DNA from: Bradyrhizobium sp. CB82
GTDB taxonomy: Bacteria; Pseudomonadota; Alphaproteobacteria; Rhizobiales; Xanthobacteraceae
Length of the DNA: 64,000 nucleotides
Reading direction: 5' to 3'
Assembly: GCF_029714405.1 (NCBI RefSeq)
Contig: NZ_CP121650.1
Coordinates: 4,097,001-4,161,000 of the forward strand
Each line of letters starts with the position of its first letter. Within the stretch, counting starts at the first letter, position 1. Shown here piece after piece: positions 24,379 through 33,373 of the stretch. A program made the translations under genes and the position numbers. Below the pieces are notes generated by a model. It had not been told where the DNA came from. It ran no database searches and worked only from the letters and a program-made list of their open reading frames with translations.

Positions 24379-25521
24379 ATGGAGATACAACCGATCATCG
24401 CAAGGGTCGATGAACTCTTCGGGTGGGTTCCGCCCTGGTTCATCGGCCTCGGCATCATTGCGTGTGCGATGCTGGCGGCGTTGTTCCTGTATCGGATTGC
24501 GGCGCAGCTCCTGCGGCGCGCCTTTGCAAGCCGCTTTGCTCTCGTCAATCCGTTCCTCGACCGCACCGCAGGGCCGACGCAGCTTGCGCTCTGTCTCCTG
24601 GCTGTCGCCCTCGTCCTGCCATGGGCGCCGCTCGGTGACGAGACGCGTCTGGACCTCAGGCATCTCTTCGTTGTGGCGGTGATCGCGCTGATCGGCTGGA
24701 TTTCGATCCGGGCGGTCGACATGACGGCGGCGCGCTATTTGCAAAATTTCCGCGACGTCACCGAGAATTTCATCGCGCGCAAGCATGTCACGCAGGTGCG
24801 GGTGTTCAAGCGGGTGATCGACACGCTCATCATCATGATCACCATCTCCACGGCACTGATGACGTTCGACTCGGTCAAGCAATATGGGCTCAGCCTGTTC
24901 GCCTCCGCCGGCGCTGCCGGGATCATCGTCGGTCTTGCCGCACGCCCGCTGCTCAGCAATCTGATCGCGGGCCTGCAGATTGCGATCACTCAGCCGATCC
25001 GCATCGAAGACGCGGTGATCATCGAGAACGAATGGGGCTGGGTCGAGGACATCGCCTCGACCTATGTGGTGGTGCGGTTGTGGGACTGGCGGCGCATGGT
25101 GGTGCCGTTGTCCTACTTCATCGAAAAGCCGTTCCAGAATTGGACGCGCGACGCGGCCTCCCTGATCGGCGCCATCGCGCTTCATGTCGATTACCGGGCC
25201 GACGTGCCGCGCATCCGCCGCAGGCTGGAGGAGGCGGTCAAGGAGTCGAAGCTGTGGGACGGCGCCGTGGTCAATCTCCAGGTGATCGATGCCGATTCCC
25301 GCACCATCCAGCTTCGCGCGCTGGTCAGCGCCAGGAATGCGCCGCAGTCCTGGGATCTGCGCTGCGAGATCCGGGAGAAGCTCGTGGCCTTCATTCGCGA
25401 TGAGTTGCCCGAAGCGCTGCCACGCGAACGCGCGATCCTGATGCCGACCGGAGATGACGATGCGGAGTTCGTTCGGCGCGTCGTCGCGCCGGAGAAAATG
25501 CGGGCGAGCGCGCACAACTAG
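24379..25521 (+). CDS. Small-conductance mechanosensitive channel (MscS) family protein
   Basis: A 380-residue membrane protein with hydrophobic segments at about 13-35, 60-80, 95-112, 150-170 and the pore-lining TM3 with AGAAGIIVGLAARPLLSNLIAGLQI (about 172-200), the MscS signature. The following beta domain (ITQPIRIEDAVIIENEWGWVEDI) and C-terminal alpha/beta domain are in place. These channels open under hypo-osmotic stress, but many family members of this size have specialised roles. Confidence 0.9.
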   Translation: MEIQPIIARVDELFGWVPPWFIGLGIIACAMLAALFLYRIAAQLLRRAFASRFALVNPFLDRTAGPTQLALCLLAVALVLPWAPLGDETRLDLRHLFVVAVIALIGWISIRAVDMTAARYLQNFRDVTENFIARKHVTQVRVFKRVIDTLIIMITISTALMTFDSVKQYGLSLFASAGAAGIIVGLAARPLLSNLIAGLQIAITQPIRIEDAVIIENEWGWVEDIASTYVVVRLWDWRRMVVPLSYFIEKPFQNWTRDAASLIGAIALHVDYRADVPRIRRRLEEAVKESKLWDGAVVNLQVIDADSRTIQLRALVSARNAPQSWDLRCEIREKLVAFIRDELPEALPRERAILMPTGDDDAEFVRRVVAPEKMRASAHN

Positions 25522-25658
25522 CCGTGGACTCGCGCCTGCCAGGGCGTGCTCCCTCTGGATATCGTTCATGATCGGCTCACCCAGCATCTTCCAGCGTTCC
25601 TTGGGACGAACGTCCGTGCGGGCCGCCTGCGCCCGCGCGCTGTCACCCATCGTTTTTG

Positions 25659-25693
25659 TTGACGAGACCTGATCTTTTGTACGATAGTACAAA
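25659..25693 (+). promoter_or_regulatory. Promoter and operator of the TetR gene
   Basis: TTGACG (25659-25664) is followed, exactly 17 bases from its first base, by TTTGTAC-GATA-GTACAAA (25676-25693). The arrangement, including an AGACCT-ATC stretch between, matches the dioxygenase promoter at 4975-5017. The operator ends 4 bases before the TetR start codon, as expected for autorepression. Confidence 0.7.
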
Positions 25694-25697
25694 TCAC

Positions 25698-26408
25698 ATG
25701 GCACGCAAGTCCACCAGCAAAGAGACGGCCCGCAAGCCGAACATGCGCGAGGCGATCCTCGCCGCGGCGGAAGATTTGTTCGCGACCAACGGCTTCAACG
25801 CCGTGTCGGTGCGCGATATCGCGCAGGCCGCCGGGGCCAACCCCGGCAGCGTCACCTATCACTTCAAGACCAAGGACGGTCTGCTGCTCGAGATCTATCG
25901 CCGCCATTGCGGACCGATGAATCTCCGCCGGTCCGAGCTGCTAGCCGCCGCCAAGCGCGTGCGCGATCTCCAGGACCGGCTGGAGGCGATCGTGCGGGCC
26001 TATATCGTGCCGGCCTTCACCTCGGGGAGCGATCTTGCCGGCGGCGGGGCGCGGTTCACGCGGCTGCGCGCCGTGATGTCGGCCGAGGGCAACGAGGTGG
26101 CGCGGCGCATCATCGCGCAGACCTTCGACGACACCAGCCACGCCTTCATCGACGCGATCCATGAGAGCCTGCCGCAGGTGCCGCGCACCGAGATCGTCTG
26201 GCGCAGCCATTTCCTGCTCGGTGCCCTCTATTACTCGCTGGTGACGCCGGAGCGCGTCTCGCGCCTGTCGCGCGGCGAGGCCGACGGCAGCGATGCGGCC
26301 GCCGCGATCGAGCAGCTCGTTCGGGCGACAGTGGCCTCGTTCCAGGCGCCGGCGCTCGACCAGGCCGCGCCGGCACGTCGGCGCTTAGCGGCCGACAGCA
26401 AGACGTGA
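25698..26408 (+). CDS. TetR family transcriptional regulator
   Basis: The 236-residue regulator has the N-terminal TetR helix-turn-helix: ILAAAEDLFATNGFNAVSVRDIAQAAG (about 19-45) then GSVTYHFKTKDGLL (about 50-63). The C-terminal half is the ligand/dimer domain. Its operator copy at 4984-5017 indicates control of the ring-cleavage dioxygenase 20 kb away, and it stands just before the LigI/GalB/GalC operon, so it probably senses an aromatic acid or intermediate. ATG 25698 is chosen because the operator covers the alternative upstream start region. Confidence 0.9.
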   Translation: MARKSTSKETARKPNMREAILAAAEDLFATNGFNAVSVRDIAQAAGANPGSVTYHFKTKDGLLLEIYRRHCGPMNLRRSELLAAAKRVRDLQDRLEAIVRAYIVPAFTSGSDLAGGGARFTRLRAVMSAEGNEVARRIIAQTFDDTSHAFIDAIHESLPQVPRTEIVWRSHFLLGALYYSLVTPERVSRLSRGEADGSDAAAAIEQLVRATVASFQAPALDQAAPARRRLAADSKT

Positions 26409-26518
26409 ACCGGTCGCCAGCGACGCGAAGAGCGAAAGGCCCGTCGTTGGGCGAGCGCGGACACGAGCTCCTTGTCGACAATCCCGCGTGCCTGTTCAAG
26501 TTGACCTGTAGACATCAG

Positions 26519-27394
26519 ATGTACACGCCGACCATTCCGCCGCCCGATCCAAACACGCGCACGCCGAAATTCAAGTTGCCGCCGCTCGCCTGCGACGCGC
26601 ACTGCCACATCTTCGGCCCGGGCTCGAAATATCCGTACGCGCCGGACCGCTCCTACACGCCGCCCGACGCGCCGCTGGAGGATTTCAAGGCGTTGCACGC
26701 CAAGCTCGGCGTCGGGCGCGCCGTCATCGTCAATGCCAGCGTGCACGGCACCGACAACACCGTTGCGCTCGATGCGATCGCGCAGAGCAACGGTGCCTAT
26801 CGCGCCGTGGCCAATATCGATGACACCATCACCGAGCGGGGCCTGCGTGCGTTGCACGAAGGCGGTTTCCGCGGCTGTCGCTTCAATTTCGTCCGCCATC
26901 TCGGCGGCGTCCCGGACAAGGGCGTGTTCGACCGGGTGATCGCGATGGTCGCGCCGCTCGGTTGGCATATCGACCTGCATTTCGATGCGATCGACCTGCC
27001 GGACTATGCCGACATGCTGGCGAGGCTTCCGGTGCGCTACACCATCGATCACATGGGACGGGTGAAGGCGTCCGAGGGGCTCGACCAGCTTCCGTTCAGG
27101 ATCCTTATCGACCTGATGCGGCGCGACGAGAAATGCTGGGTCAAGATCTGCGGCTCCGAGCGCGTGTCGTCGGCGGGCCCGCCCTTCGCCGATGCCGTGC
27201 CGTTCGCACGCAGGATCGTCGAGACCGCGGCCGACCGCGTCATCTGGGGCACGGATTGGCCGCATCCCAACGTCAAGGTGATGCCGAATGACGGCGACCT
27301 CGTCGACTTGATTCCGCTGTTCGCGCCTGAGGCGGCGTTCCAGCAGAAGATTTTGGTCAGCAATCCGGCCCGCCTGTTCGAGTTCGGAGAATGA
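26519..27394 (+). CDS. ligI: 2-pyrone-4,6-dicarboxylate hydrolase-like amidohydrolase
   Basis: The 291-residue TIM-barrel hydrolase (PF04909 type) carries ACDAHCHIFGP (His ligands near residue 27), SVHGTDNT (about 76), the YTIDHMGR strand (about 175) and the terminal GTDWPHPN (catalytic Asp near 246). The wording and length match LigI, which opens 2-pyrone-4,6-dicarboxylate to 4-oxalomesaconate in protocatechuate 4,5-cleavage and gallate breakdown. The following galB- and galC-like genes take that product onward, which supports the call. A related pyrone or lactone could be the actual substrate. Confidence 0.75.
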   Translation: MYTPTIPPPDPNTRTPKFKLPPLACDAHCHIFGPGSKYPYAPDRSYTPPDAPLEDFKALHAKLGVGRAVIVNASVHGTDNTVALDAIAQSNGAYRAVANIDDTITERGLRALHEGGFRGCRFNFVRHLGGVPDKGVFDRVIAMVAPLGWHIDLHFDAIDLPDYADMLARLPVRYTIDHMGRVKASEGLDQLPFRILIDLMRRDEKCWVKICGSERVSSAGPPFADAVPFARRIVETAADRVIWGTDWPHPNVKVMPNDGDLVDLIPLFAPEAAFQQKILVSNPARLFEFGE

Positions 27395-27572
27395 CGGCGC
27401 TCTCGACAAGCCGTGCAGCCGCGCCTGGTGGAAGGAGCTCTGGGTCCAGGTTCTCCTCGCCATGGCGGCCGACGGCGAGGCCGTGCCGGCCGCAGGGTCG
27501 TGATGAATTGGCTGCTTGCGCTGCGCAGGGAGCAAGTCAAGCTCTTGAAGAGATGAAAGGGGAGTTTGTCTC

Positions 27573-28286
27573 ATGAAGACAGGTCTTGTGATTACCGCGC
27601 ATCCCGGCGACTTCGTCTGGCGCGCGGGCGGCGCCATCGCGCTGCATGCCAGGAAAGGCTACCGGATGAAGATCGTCTGCATGTCCTTCGGTGAGCGCGG
27701 CGAGAGTCAGTTCGCCTGGAAGGAGAAGGGCGCGACGCTGGAATCGGTAAAAGCCGGCCGCAAGGACGAGGCCGAACGCGCCGCCAAACTCCTTGGCGCC
27801 GAGATCGAGTTCTTCGACTGCGGCGACTATCCGCTGAGGCTGAACGAGGCGCATTTCGACCGCATGGTCGACATCTACCGCGAGCTCAGCCCGAGCTTCG
27901 TGCTGACCCATGCGCTGGAGGATCCCTATAATTTCGACCACCCGAATGCGGCGCATTTCGCGCAGGAGACCCGCATCGTCGCGCAGGCCATGGGCCACAA
28001 GCCCGGCGCGCAGTACAAATATGCCGCACCGCCGGTGTTCCTGTTCGAGCCGCATCAGCCCGAGATGTGCAATTTCAGGCCGAACTTGATTCTTAAGATC
28101 GACGAGGTCTGGAAGGAGAAGTACGAGGCGTTCCAGATTCTCGCCGCGCAAAAGCATCTCTGGGGCTATTACGAGCGCGTCGCGCTCAACCGCGGCATCC
28201 AGGGCAGCCGCAACACCGGCGTGCCCATGACCTATGGCGAGGCTTATCAGCGCCTGTTCCCGACGGTCGAGGAGGTCTTGGCATGA
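27573..28286 (+). CDS. galB: 4-oxalomesaconate hydratase-like PIG-L family protein
   Basis: A 237-residue PIG-L (LmbE-like) protein. Zinc ligands are suggested by [13 protein letters not shown] (His near residue 10, Asp 13) and HPNAAHF (about 127-133). Unlike sugar deacetylases, P. putida GalB of this family hydrates 4-oxalomesaconate to 4-carboxy-4-hydroxy-2-oxoadipate. The gene overlaps the downstream aldolase-like gene by 4 bases, as fits consecutive steps. The usual HPDDE motif is HPGDF here, a variation seen in this GalB-type branch to my knowledge. Confidence 0.78.
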   Translation: MKTGLVITAHPGDFVWRAGGAIALHARKGYRMKIVCMSFGERGESQFAWKEKGATLESVKAGRKDEAERAAKLLGAEIEFFDCGDYPLRLNEAHFDRMVDIYRELSPSFVLTHALEDPYNFDHPNAAHFAQETRIVAQAMGHKPGAQYKYAAPPVFLFEPHQPEMCNFRPNLILKIDEVWKEKYEAFQILAAQKHLWGYYERVALNRGIQGSRNTGVPMTYGEAYQRLFPTVEEVLA

Positions 28287-28966
28287 AGCCGGTCGTTGTC
28301 CGCAACATCAAGCGCGCCGACCCCGCCGGCATGGCGGTCTATGGCGTCTCCACGGTGCACGAGGCGATTGGCCGCCTCGGACTGATGAAGCCCTATATGC
28401 GGCCGATCTGGCCCGGCGCGCAGATCGCCGGCCCAGCGGTCACCGTATTGGCGCAGCCCGGCGACAACTGGATGATCCATGTCGCTGTCGAGCAGTGCAG
28501 GCGGGGTGACATCCTCGTCGTCGGCTGCACCACGGATAACACCGACGGCATGTTCGGCGACCTGCTCGCCACCTCGCTTCACGCGCGCGGCGTGCAGGGG
28601 CTCGTCATCGATGCCGGCTGCCGCGACGTCAAGGCGCTGCACGAAATGAATTTCCCGGTATGGTCGCGCGCCATCTCGGCCAAGGGAACGGTCAAGGCGA
28701 CGCTCGGCTCGGTCAACATTCCCGTGGTCTGCGCCGGCGTCAATGTCGAACCCGGCGATATCGTGGTCGCCGACGACGACGGCGTCGTGGTGGTGCCGAA
28801 GCGGCTCGCGGCCGAGGTCGCCGAGAAGGCCAGGAAGCGCAATGCGGACGAGAGCGGCAAGCGCAACCGCCTCGCCTCGGGCGAGCTCGGCCTCGACATG
28901 TACAACATGCGCGAGGACCTGGCGAAGGCCGGGCTCGTCTATCTCGACAATCCCGAGGACGTCTGA
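28283..28966 (+). CDS. galC: 4-carboxy-4-hydroxy-2-oxoadipate aldolase-like RraA family protein
   Basis: The 227-residue protein is of the RraA/class II pyruvate aldolase fold (LigK, GalC, HMG/CHA aldolase). Visible features: [12 protein letters not shown] (about 26), [17 protein letters not shown] (about 50), [25 protein letters not shown] (about 93-117, with the catalytic Arg and Asp of the G-x-L-x20-R-D pattern) and [17 protein letters not shown] (about 155). CHA aldolase yields pyruvate and oxaloacetate. Its place after galB completes the 2-pyrone-4,6-dicarboxylate lower route. Confidence 0.8.
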   Translation: MKPVVVRNIKRADPAGMAVYGVSTVHEAIGRLGLMKPYMRPIWPGAQIAGPAVTVLAQPGDNWMIHVAVEQCRRGDILVVGCTTDNTDGMFGDLLATSLHARGVQGLVIDAGCRDVKALHEMNFPVWSRAISAKGTVKATLGSVNIPVVCAGVNVEPGDIVVADDDGVVVVPKRLAAEVAEKARKRNADESGKRNRLASGELGLDMYNMREDLAKAGLVYLDNPEDV

Positions 28967-28990
28967 GCAGACGGGAAGCGGAGCGGGCTG

Positions 28991-29860
28991 ATGGATCGTC
29001 TCAAGCTGCGGACCGTGCTCGGCAGTCATCCGCATGTGCAGGCCTTGAAGAGCGGCGAGCTCCGCTCCGACCGCTTCGATCTCGACTTCATCGAGTACGC
29101 GCCGACCAATACGGCGTTCAAGCCGATGGTGCGGGAGCAGGCTTTCGACGTCTGCGAGATGGCGATCGCCACCTATCTGATGGCGAAAGCCCACGGCAAG
29201 CCGCTGGTGCTGTTGCCGGCGACCATGCTCGGCCGCTTCCAGCATGCTTACGCGTTGTACAATCCCGAGCGCGGCACGCTCGGCCCGTCAGACCTCGAAG
29301 GCAAGCGCGTTGGAATCCGATCGTTCACCACCACGACCGGCGCCTGGATCAGGGGCATTTTGGCCAACGACTACGGCGTGGACCTCCACAACATAAAGTG
29401 GATCACCTTCGAGGACCCCCACGTGGCCGAATATGTCGACACCACCGAGCGCGCGCCGAAGGACAAGACGATCCTGCAAATGCTGCTCGATGGCGAGCTC
29501 GACGCCGTGCTCGGCGAGGCCTCGAACGATCCGCGCCTCAAGCCGCTGTTCCCCGATCCGGCCGCGGAGGCCGCGACTTGGTACGCGCGGCGTGGTGTGG
29601 TCCCGGTCAATCATCTCGTGGTCGTGACCGAGGCTTTGGCAAGATCGCGCCCTGATGTCGTCTCGGGCGTGTACGATCTCCTGAAAGCAGCCAAGGCGAA
29701 GGCAGGCGTGGCCGGGTCGCCCGATCTCCTGCCGTTCGGGGTCGAGGCCAACCGAAAGGCGTTGGAGTTGATCATCGACTATGCGTATCAGCAGGCCCTG
29801 ATCCCGCGCCGCTTTGCGGTCGAGGAGCTCTTTGACGATTCAACGCGAAGGATGAACTGA
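28991..29860 (+). CDS. 4,5-dihydroxyphthalate decarboxylase-like protein
   Basis: The 289-residue protein matches the family named for 4,5-dihydroxyphthalate decarboxylase (Pht5-like), which has a periplasmic-binding-protein-like fold: KLRTVLGSHPHVQALKSG start, EYAPTNTAFKPMVREQAFDVCEMA (about 35-58), GIRSFTTTTGAWIRGIL (about 104-120). No signal peptide is seen, so it is cytoplasmic. The named reaction makes protocatechuate, which would feed the pathway of its neighbours. Many homologues are unproven, and at 289 residues it is shorter than characterised enzymes as I recall them. Confidence 0.7.
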   Translation: MDRLKLRTVLGSHPHVQALKSGELRSDRFDLDFIEYAPTNTAFKPMVREQAFDVCEMAIATYLMAKAHGKPLVLLPATMLGRFQHAYALYNPERGTLGPSDLEGKRVGIRSFTTTTGAWIRGILANDYGVDLHNIKWITFEDPHVAEYVDTTERAPKDKTILQMLLDGELDAVLGEASNDPRLKPLFPDPAAEAATWYARRGVVPVNHLVVVTEALARSRPDVVSGVYDLLKAAKAKAGVAGSPDLLPFGVEANRKALELIIDYAYQQALIPRRFAVEELFDDSTRRMN

Positions 29861-30783
29861 TGTTGGACGATCCCAGGCGGTGGCAGATAGGACTGGTCGG
29901 CTATGGCGAGGTCGGCAAGATCCTTGCGGAAGACTTGCGTCAGCAGGACATCAAGGTCGCAGCCTTCGACCTCAAGCTCGGGAACGGGCAGGGCGTGGCC
30001 TTGCGCGATCACACCACGAAGCATGGTGTCAAGCTGGCCGCCTCGCACGCCGATCTGACGGCAAGATGCGACCTCATCGTCTCGGCCGTGACCGCGAGCC
30101 AGGCTGTGTCGGTGGCGCAGGCCTGCGCCGCGGCGATCAACCAGCGCCGCTGGTTTCTCGACTTCAACTCGGCCTCGCCGGGCGCCAAGCAGCGCGCCGC
30201 GAAGCTGATCGATGACGCCGGTGGACGTTATGTCGAGGGCGCGGTGATGACCTCGGTGCCGCCTTTTCGCATCAAGGTGCCGCTGCTGCTCGGCGGCCCC
30301 GGTGCACGCGAGCTCGAGCCGCTCCTCAATTCGATCGGCTTTGCCGCCAAGATCGCGAGCGACAAGCTCGGCGTCTCCTCGGCGGTGAAGATGTGCCGGA
30401 GCATCATGATCAAGGGCCTGGAAGCCATGGTGATCGAGAGCTTTACCACCGCGCGCGCCTATGGCGTCGAGGATGCGGTGCTGGCTTCGCTCGCGGAGAC
30501 CTTTCCCGGGATCGCCTGGGAGAAGCAGGGCGCCTATTTCTTCCAGCGCGTGATCGAGCACGGCCGCCGCCGCGCCGAGGAAGTGCGCGAGGTCGCCGAG
30601 ACCGTACGCGAGGCGGGGCTGACACCGTGGTCGGCGCAAGGTACCGCCGAGCGGCAGGCCTGGGTCGCCGATCTCGCCGACGAGGGGCTGTTCGGCACAA
30701 AGGGCACCAAAGAGTTTGCCCGCAGCGCCGATTGGCGCACCGAGGCCGACCGGATCCTGGCGAAGATCAAGCGTGAGGGATGA
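29860..30783 (+). CDS. NAD(P)-dependent dehydrogenase with DUF1932 domain
   Basis: A 307-residue oxidoreductase. The N-terminal Rossmann fold has IGLVGYGEVGKILAEDL (about 9-25), similar to 6-phosphogluconate/3-hydroxyisobutyrate dehydrogenases; the C-terminal helical part (from about 190) is DUF1932. The start codon overlaps the previous stop (TGATG). Its pathway step could be oxidation of 4-carboxy-2-hydroxymuconate semialdehyde or reduction of a side product, neither shown. Because E. barkeri uses a dehydrogenase of this broad family for 2-formylglutarate, a role in the nicotinate route is an alternative, but the operon context argues against it. Confidence 0.75.
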   Translation: MLDDPRRWQIGLVGYGEVGKILAEDLRQQDIKVAAFDLKLGNGQGVALRDHTTKHGVKLAASHADLTARCDLIVSAVTASQAVSVAQACAAAINQRRWFLDFNSASPGAKQRAAKLIDDAGGRYVEGAVMTSVPPFRIKVPLLLGGPGARELEPLLNSIGFAAKIASDKLGVSSAVKMCRSIMIKGLEAMVIESFTTARAYGVEDAVLASLAETFPGIAWEKQGAYFFQRVIEHGRRRAEEVREVAETVREAGLTPWSAQGTAERQAWVADLADEGLFGTKGTKEFARSADWRTEADRILAKIKREG

Positions 30784-32038
30784 CGGCGCGCGGCTTGCCG
30801 CGGTCTGACGGCGGAAACAGAACGGCCTGACGCAGTTCGAACACCGGCCTTCCGTTCTTGAAGCCCATCGTGATATCGGGCAGCTCGGCAATGGCAAAAC
30901 GGCTGTCGCGCGTATCGAGCACGACGAAGTCGGCGGGATTGCCGACCTTGATGCCATAGTTCTTCAAGTTCATCAGCCGGGCCGGCAGTTCGGTGACGAG
31001 GTCGAGGCAGGTGTCGAACTCGCCAACTGGTGCATGCGCGACGTTGGCGTAGAAATTCGCCATCCGCAGCAGCGAGGCATCCCCGAAGGGCGTGAAGGGA
31101 TTGAGCACGTTGTTGGTCGCGACCGAGCACAGCACGCCGCTCGCGACGAGCTTGTGGGCGACCGTGATCCCGCGAGGCACGTTGTGGGTGGCGTCGCGGC
31201 CCATCAGATAGAGATCGGTTGCGGGCAGCACCGTGACCGCGACACCGGTTTTTGCCAGACGCTCGACCACCGGTTTCAGGCGCACCGGCGGCAGCGCAGA
31301 CAGCTTGGTGGCATGGCCGATTGCGACGCGTCCCTGATAGCCGCGTTGCTCGGTCTGCCGGCACACTTCATCGAGATGCGACCAGGCTGTATCCAGGTCG
31401 AAGTCGAGGTGGAGATCGACATCGACGTCGAACTCCTGCGCGAGGTCGAAGATGCGCGCGAGATGCGCGGTCGGATCGGTGTCGGTATAGGGGCAGCCAC
31501 CGATCACCTCGCCGCCGTCGCGCAGCGCCTGGATCAGTAGCTCCTCGGCGCCGGGATCATTGGTCAGCCCCTCCTGCGGAAAGACGCACAGCGAGAGATC
31601 TAGTGCCCAGGCATAGTCGTGCTTCAGTGCCTTGACCGCCTCGAAGCTGCGCAGGCCGATCCGCGGATCGATCTCGACATGGGTGCGCATCCGCGTCGTG
31701 CCATGCACGATCGCGCGCTCCAGAGCCCTGGCGCCGCGGGCATAGACGTCCTCGACCGTGAAATCGCGCTTCATCGCCGAGACCGCGCGGATGGCGTCGC
31801 TGAGAGTGCCGTGCTCGTGCCCGCAGCGGCCGAGCAGGCAGGACTTGTCGAGATGGATGTGGCTATCCACGAAGCCGGGCAGTACGAGCCGCCCTTCGAG
31901 GTCGATCTCGACGGCTTCGGCCTGAAGGCACGGCTCGATCGCGGCGATCTTGCCTTGGGAGATGCCGATATCCGCAGCAGCTGTCGCGCCGCGCATCAGC
32001 GCGTTGCGAAAGATCAGGTCGAGGGTCCGCGTCGTCAT
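30767..32038 (-). CDS. Amidohydrolase family protein, cytosine deaminase-like
   Basis: The 423-residue enzyme has metal ligands PGFVDSHIHLDKS (His-x-His near residue 60), DLHLDFD (about 208-214), IGHATKL (about 236) and VATNNVLNPFTPFGD (about 310), like cytosine deaminase CodA and relatives acting on N-heterocycles. The NN in place of the usual DN after VAT is a small deviation near the catalytic Asp. The frame extends to 32092; ATG 32038 starts the conserved sequence. It ends convergently on the DUF1932 gene with a 17-base overlap. Confidence 0.8.
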   Translation of the reverse strand: MTTRTLDLIFRNALMRGATAAADIGISQGKIAAIEPCLQAEAVEIDLEGRLVLPGFVDSHIHLDKSCLLGRCGHEHGTLSDAIRAVSAMKRDFTVEDVYARGARALERAIVHGTTRMRTHVEIDPRIGLRSFEAVKALKHDYAWALDLSLCVFPQEGLTNDPGAEELLIQALRDGGEVIGGCPYTDTDPTAHLARIFDLAQEFDVDVDLHLDFDLDTAWSHLDEVCRQTEQRGYQGRVAIGHATKLSALPPVRLKPVVERLAKTGVAVTVLPATDLYLMGRDATHNVPRGITVAHKLVASGVLCSVATNNVLNPFTPFGDASLLRMANFYANVAHAPVGEFDTCLDLVTELPARLMNLKNYGIKVGNPADFVVLDTRDSRFAIAELPDITMGFKNGRPVFELRQAVLFPPSDRGKPRAVIPHA

Positions 32039-32188
32039 GGCACCAGCACTTTGCGGCGTGAGCGTACAGGAATGTGCCATGCGGGGCGCCACCAGAATTC
32101 CGGCAGTCTAGCGAGGGAAATGTTCAAAAAATATGCATGCGTTCGAGCAGACCGGCGGTAGTATCCCGCATCTTTCGGAGAAGCCGCT

Positions 32189-32608
32189 ATGTCCGTTGCC
32201 GCAAAAGCCCCAAGCAAGACCATGTCCGACGCCGAGATCGTCGAAGCCTATCTGACGGCCTCGATGATTCCCGATCCGGAGGCCGCGGCGGTCTACATGG
32301 CACCCGGCACGGTGATCACCTTCACCGGCGGGCGCGAGTTCGATCATCCGCGCGGGCCGGTCGGCTTCAACGCCAAGCGCTATCGCTGGGTCAAGAAGAA
32401 GATGGAGCGGTTCGACGTCTGCCCCGGCGAGGGCGAGACCGTGGTCTACAGCGTCGGCACGCTCTACGGCGAATGGCACGATGGCACGTCCTTCGAGGGC
32501 AACCGCTATGTCGATCGTTTCGTGGTGAAGGGCGGCAAGATCACCAAGATGGACGTCTGGAACGACAGCGCCGAGCGGATCCTGGTTCAGCGCGGCATCG
32601 ACGCGTAG
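32189..32608 (+). CDS. NTF2-like (SnoaL-type) family protein
   Basis: The 139-residue protein is predicted to form one NTF2-like alpha+beta barrel: helix MSDAEIVEAYLTASM, then PDPEAAAVYMAPGTVITFTGG, and the strands YVDRFVVKGGKITKMDVWND at the end. The fold serves isomerases, dehydratases and binding proteins; no specific residues decide between them. It is transcribed divergently from the cytosine-deaminase-like gene. Confidence 0.65.
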   Translation: MSVAAKAPSKTMSDAEIVEAYLTASMIPDPEAAAVYMAPGTVITFTGGREFDHPRGPVGFNAKRYRWVKKKMERFDVCPGEGETVVYSVGTLYGEWHDGTSFEGNRYVDRFVVKGGKITKMDVWNDSAERILVQRGIDA

Positions 32609-32869
32609 GGCGCGGTGGGAGGGGGGATTGAGGGGAAGCCTCCGCAAGTCCGGCCGTCCCCCTGTTTCCACGGAGACGATCCGTCATTCCGGATTGTACG
32701 ACTATGGCATATTGCGAGTGATTTGCCCGACGCGTCAAGTTATTTCGTAAAATCCGCAAACGTCATCCGACAGCCGCTCTTGCCTTTGCATGGGGTTGTT
32801 TTTCGATTTTTGATGAAAGGCCAACCAGCCCGGTCCCGCGGCCCTTCTGCGGGCGAGGTGAGGACCGGC

Positions 32870-33157
32870 TCAGCCCTGGCGGCGCAGGAAGCCGGTGATG
32901 GTGACTTTCTCCCAGATGCCGGCCGCGGCAAACGGATCGGCGCGGTTGAAGGCCTCGACCTCGGCCCGTCCCGGCGCTTCGATCAAGAACAGGCTGCCGA
33001 TCATCTTCTCGCCGTCGTCGGAGACGAGCGGACCGGACATCACGATCTTGACGCTGAAGCGTGAGCTGTCCGACAGGAAAGCCTTGTGCGCGTCGTAATT
33101 GGCGAGCCGGGTCGGCAGGGCGCCGCCGCGGTCGATGGCGTGGATGGCAAACAGCAT
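32870..33157 (-). CDS. YciI-like family protein
   Basis: A 95-residue protein with the YciI dimeric alpha-beta barrel: MLFAIHAIDR start, RLANYDAHKAFLSD (His near residue 23), VMSGPLVSDDGEKMIGSLFLIEA (about 39-61) and FNRADPFAAAGIWEKVTITGF (about 70-90). The conserved His and Asp form a putative active site; YciI proteins are linked to ring-cleavage and halo-aromatic pathways as accessory enzymes. The upstream frame extension to 33268 is not homologous and is rejected as a start. Confidence 0.8.
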   Translation of the reverse strand: MLFAIHAIDRGGALPTRLANYDAHKAFLSDSSRFSVKIVMSGPLVSDDGEKMIGSLFLIEAPGRAEVEAFNRADPFAAAGIWEKVTITGFLRRQG

Positions 33158-33198
33158 GATGTCTCCGGACGATATGTTGGGGACGGCCGTATTGAACG

Positions 33199-33372
33199 GC
33201 CGTCCCGATTTTCGAAAGAGCGAGCTTGCTTTGCGCCGAGCTTTTGCGCCTCTTCCCAGGTCGGGCACGCGCGCTGCTCGAGCGGCACGTCGAAAGGCCC
33301 GAAATTGTCCTTGGTGATGACGGTGGGTTTCAGCACGACCTCGGCGGTGTCATTCTTGTTGCCCGTTGGCGC
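33199..33372 (-). pseudogene. C-terminal remnant of a sugar-type ABC substrate-binding protein
   Basis: An open stretch reads VVLKPTVITKDNFGPFDVPL and then CPTWEEA, wording I associate with the C-terminal end of RbsB-like periplasmic sugar-binding proteins. No start codon, signal peptide or lobe-forming sequence precedes it; it begins 2 bases from the amidohydrolase stop. I read it as a deletion remnant. The family assignment is from memory and moderate. Confidence 0.4.
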
Positions 33373-33373
33373 C

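Noticed and set aside
29860..30783. The DUF1932 dehydrogenase as the 2-formylglutarate reductase of the nicotinate route
   Set aside because: It belongs to the same broad dehydrogenase family as the E. barkeri enzyme, but it is tightly coupled to the LigI/GalB/GalC operon and lacks the nicotinate operator.
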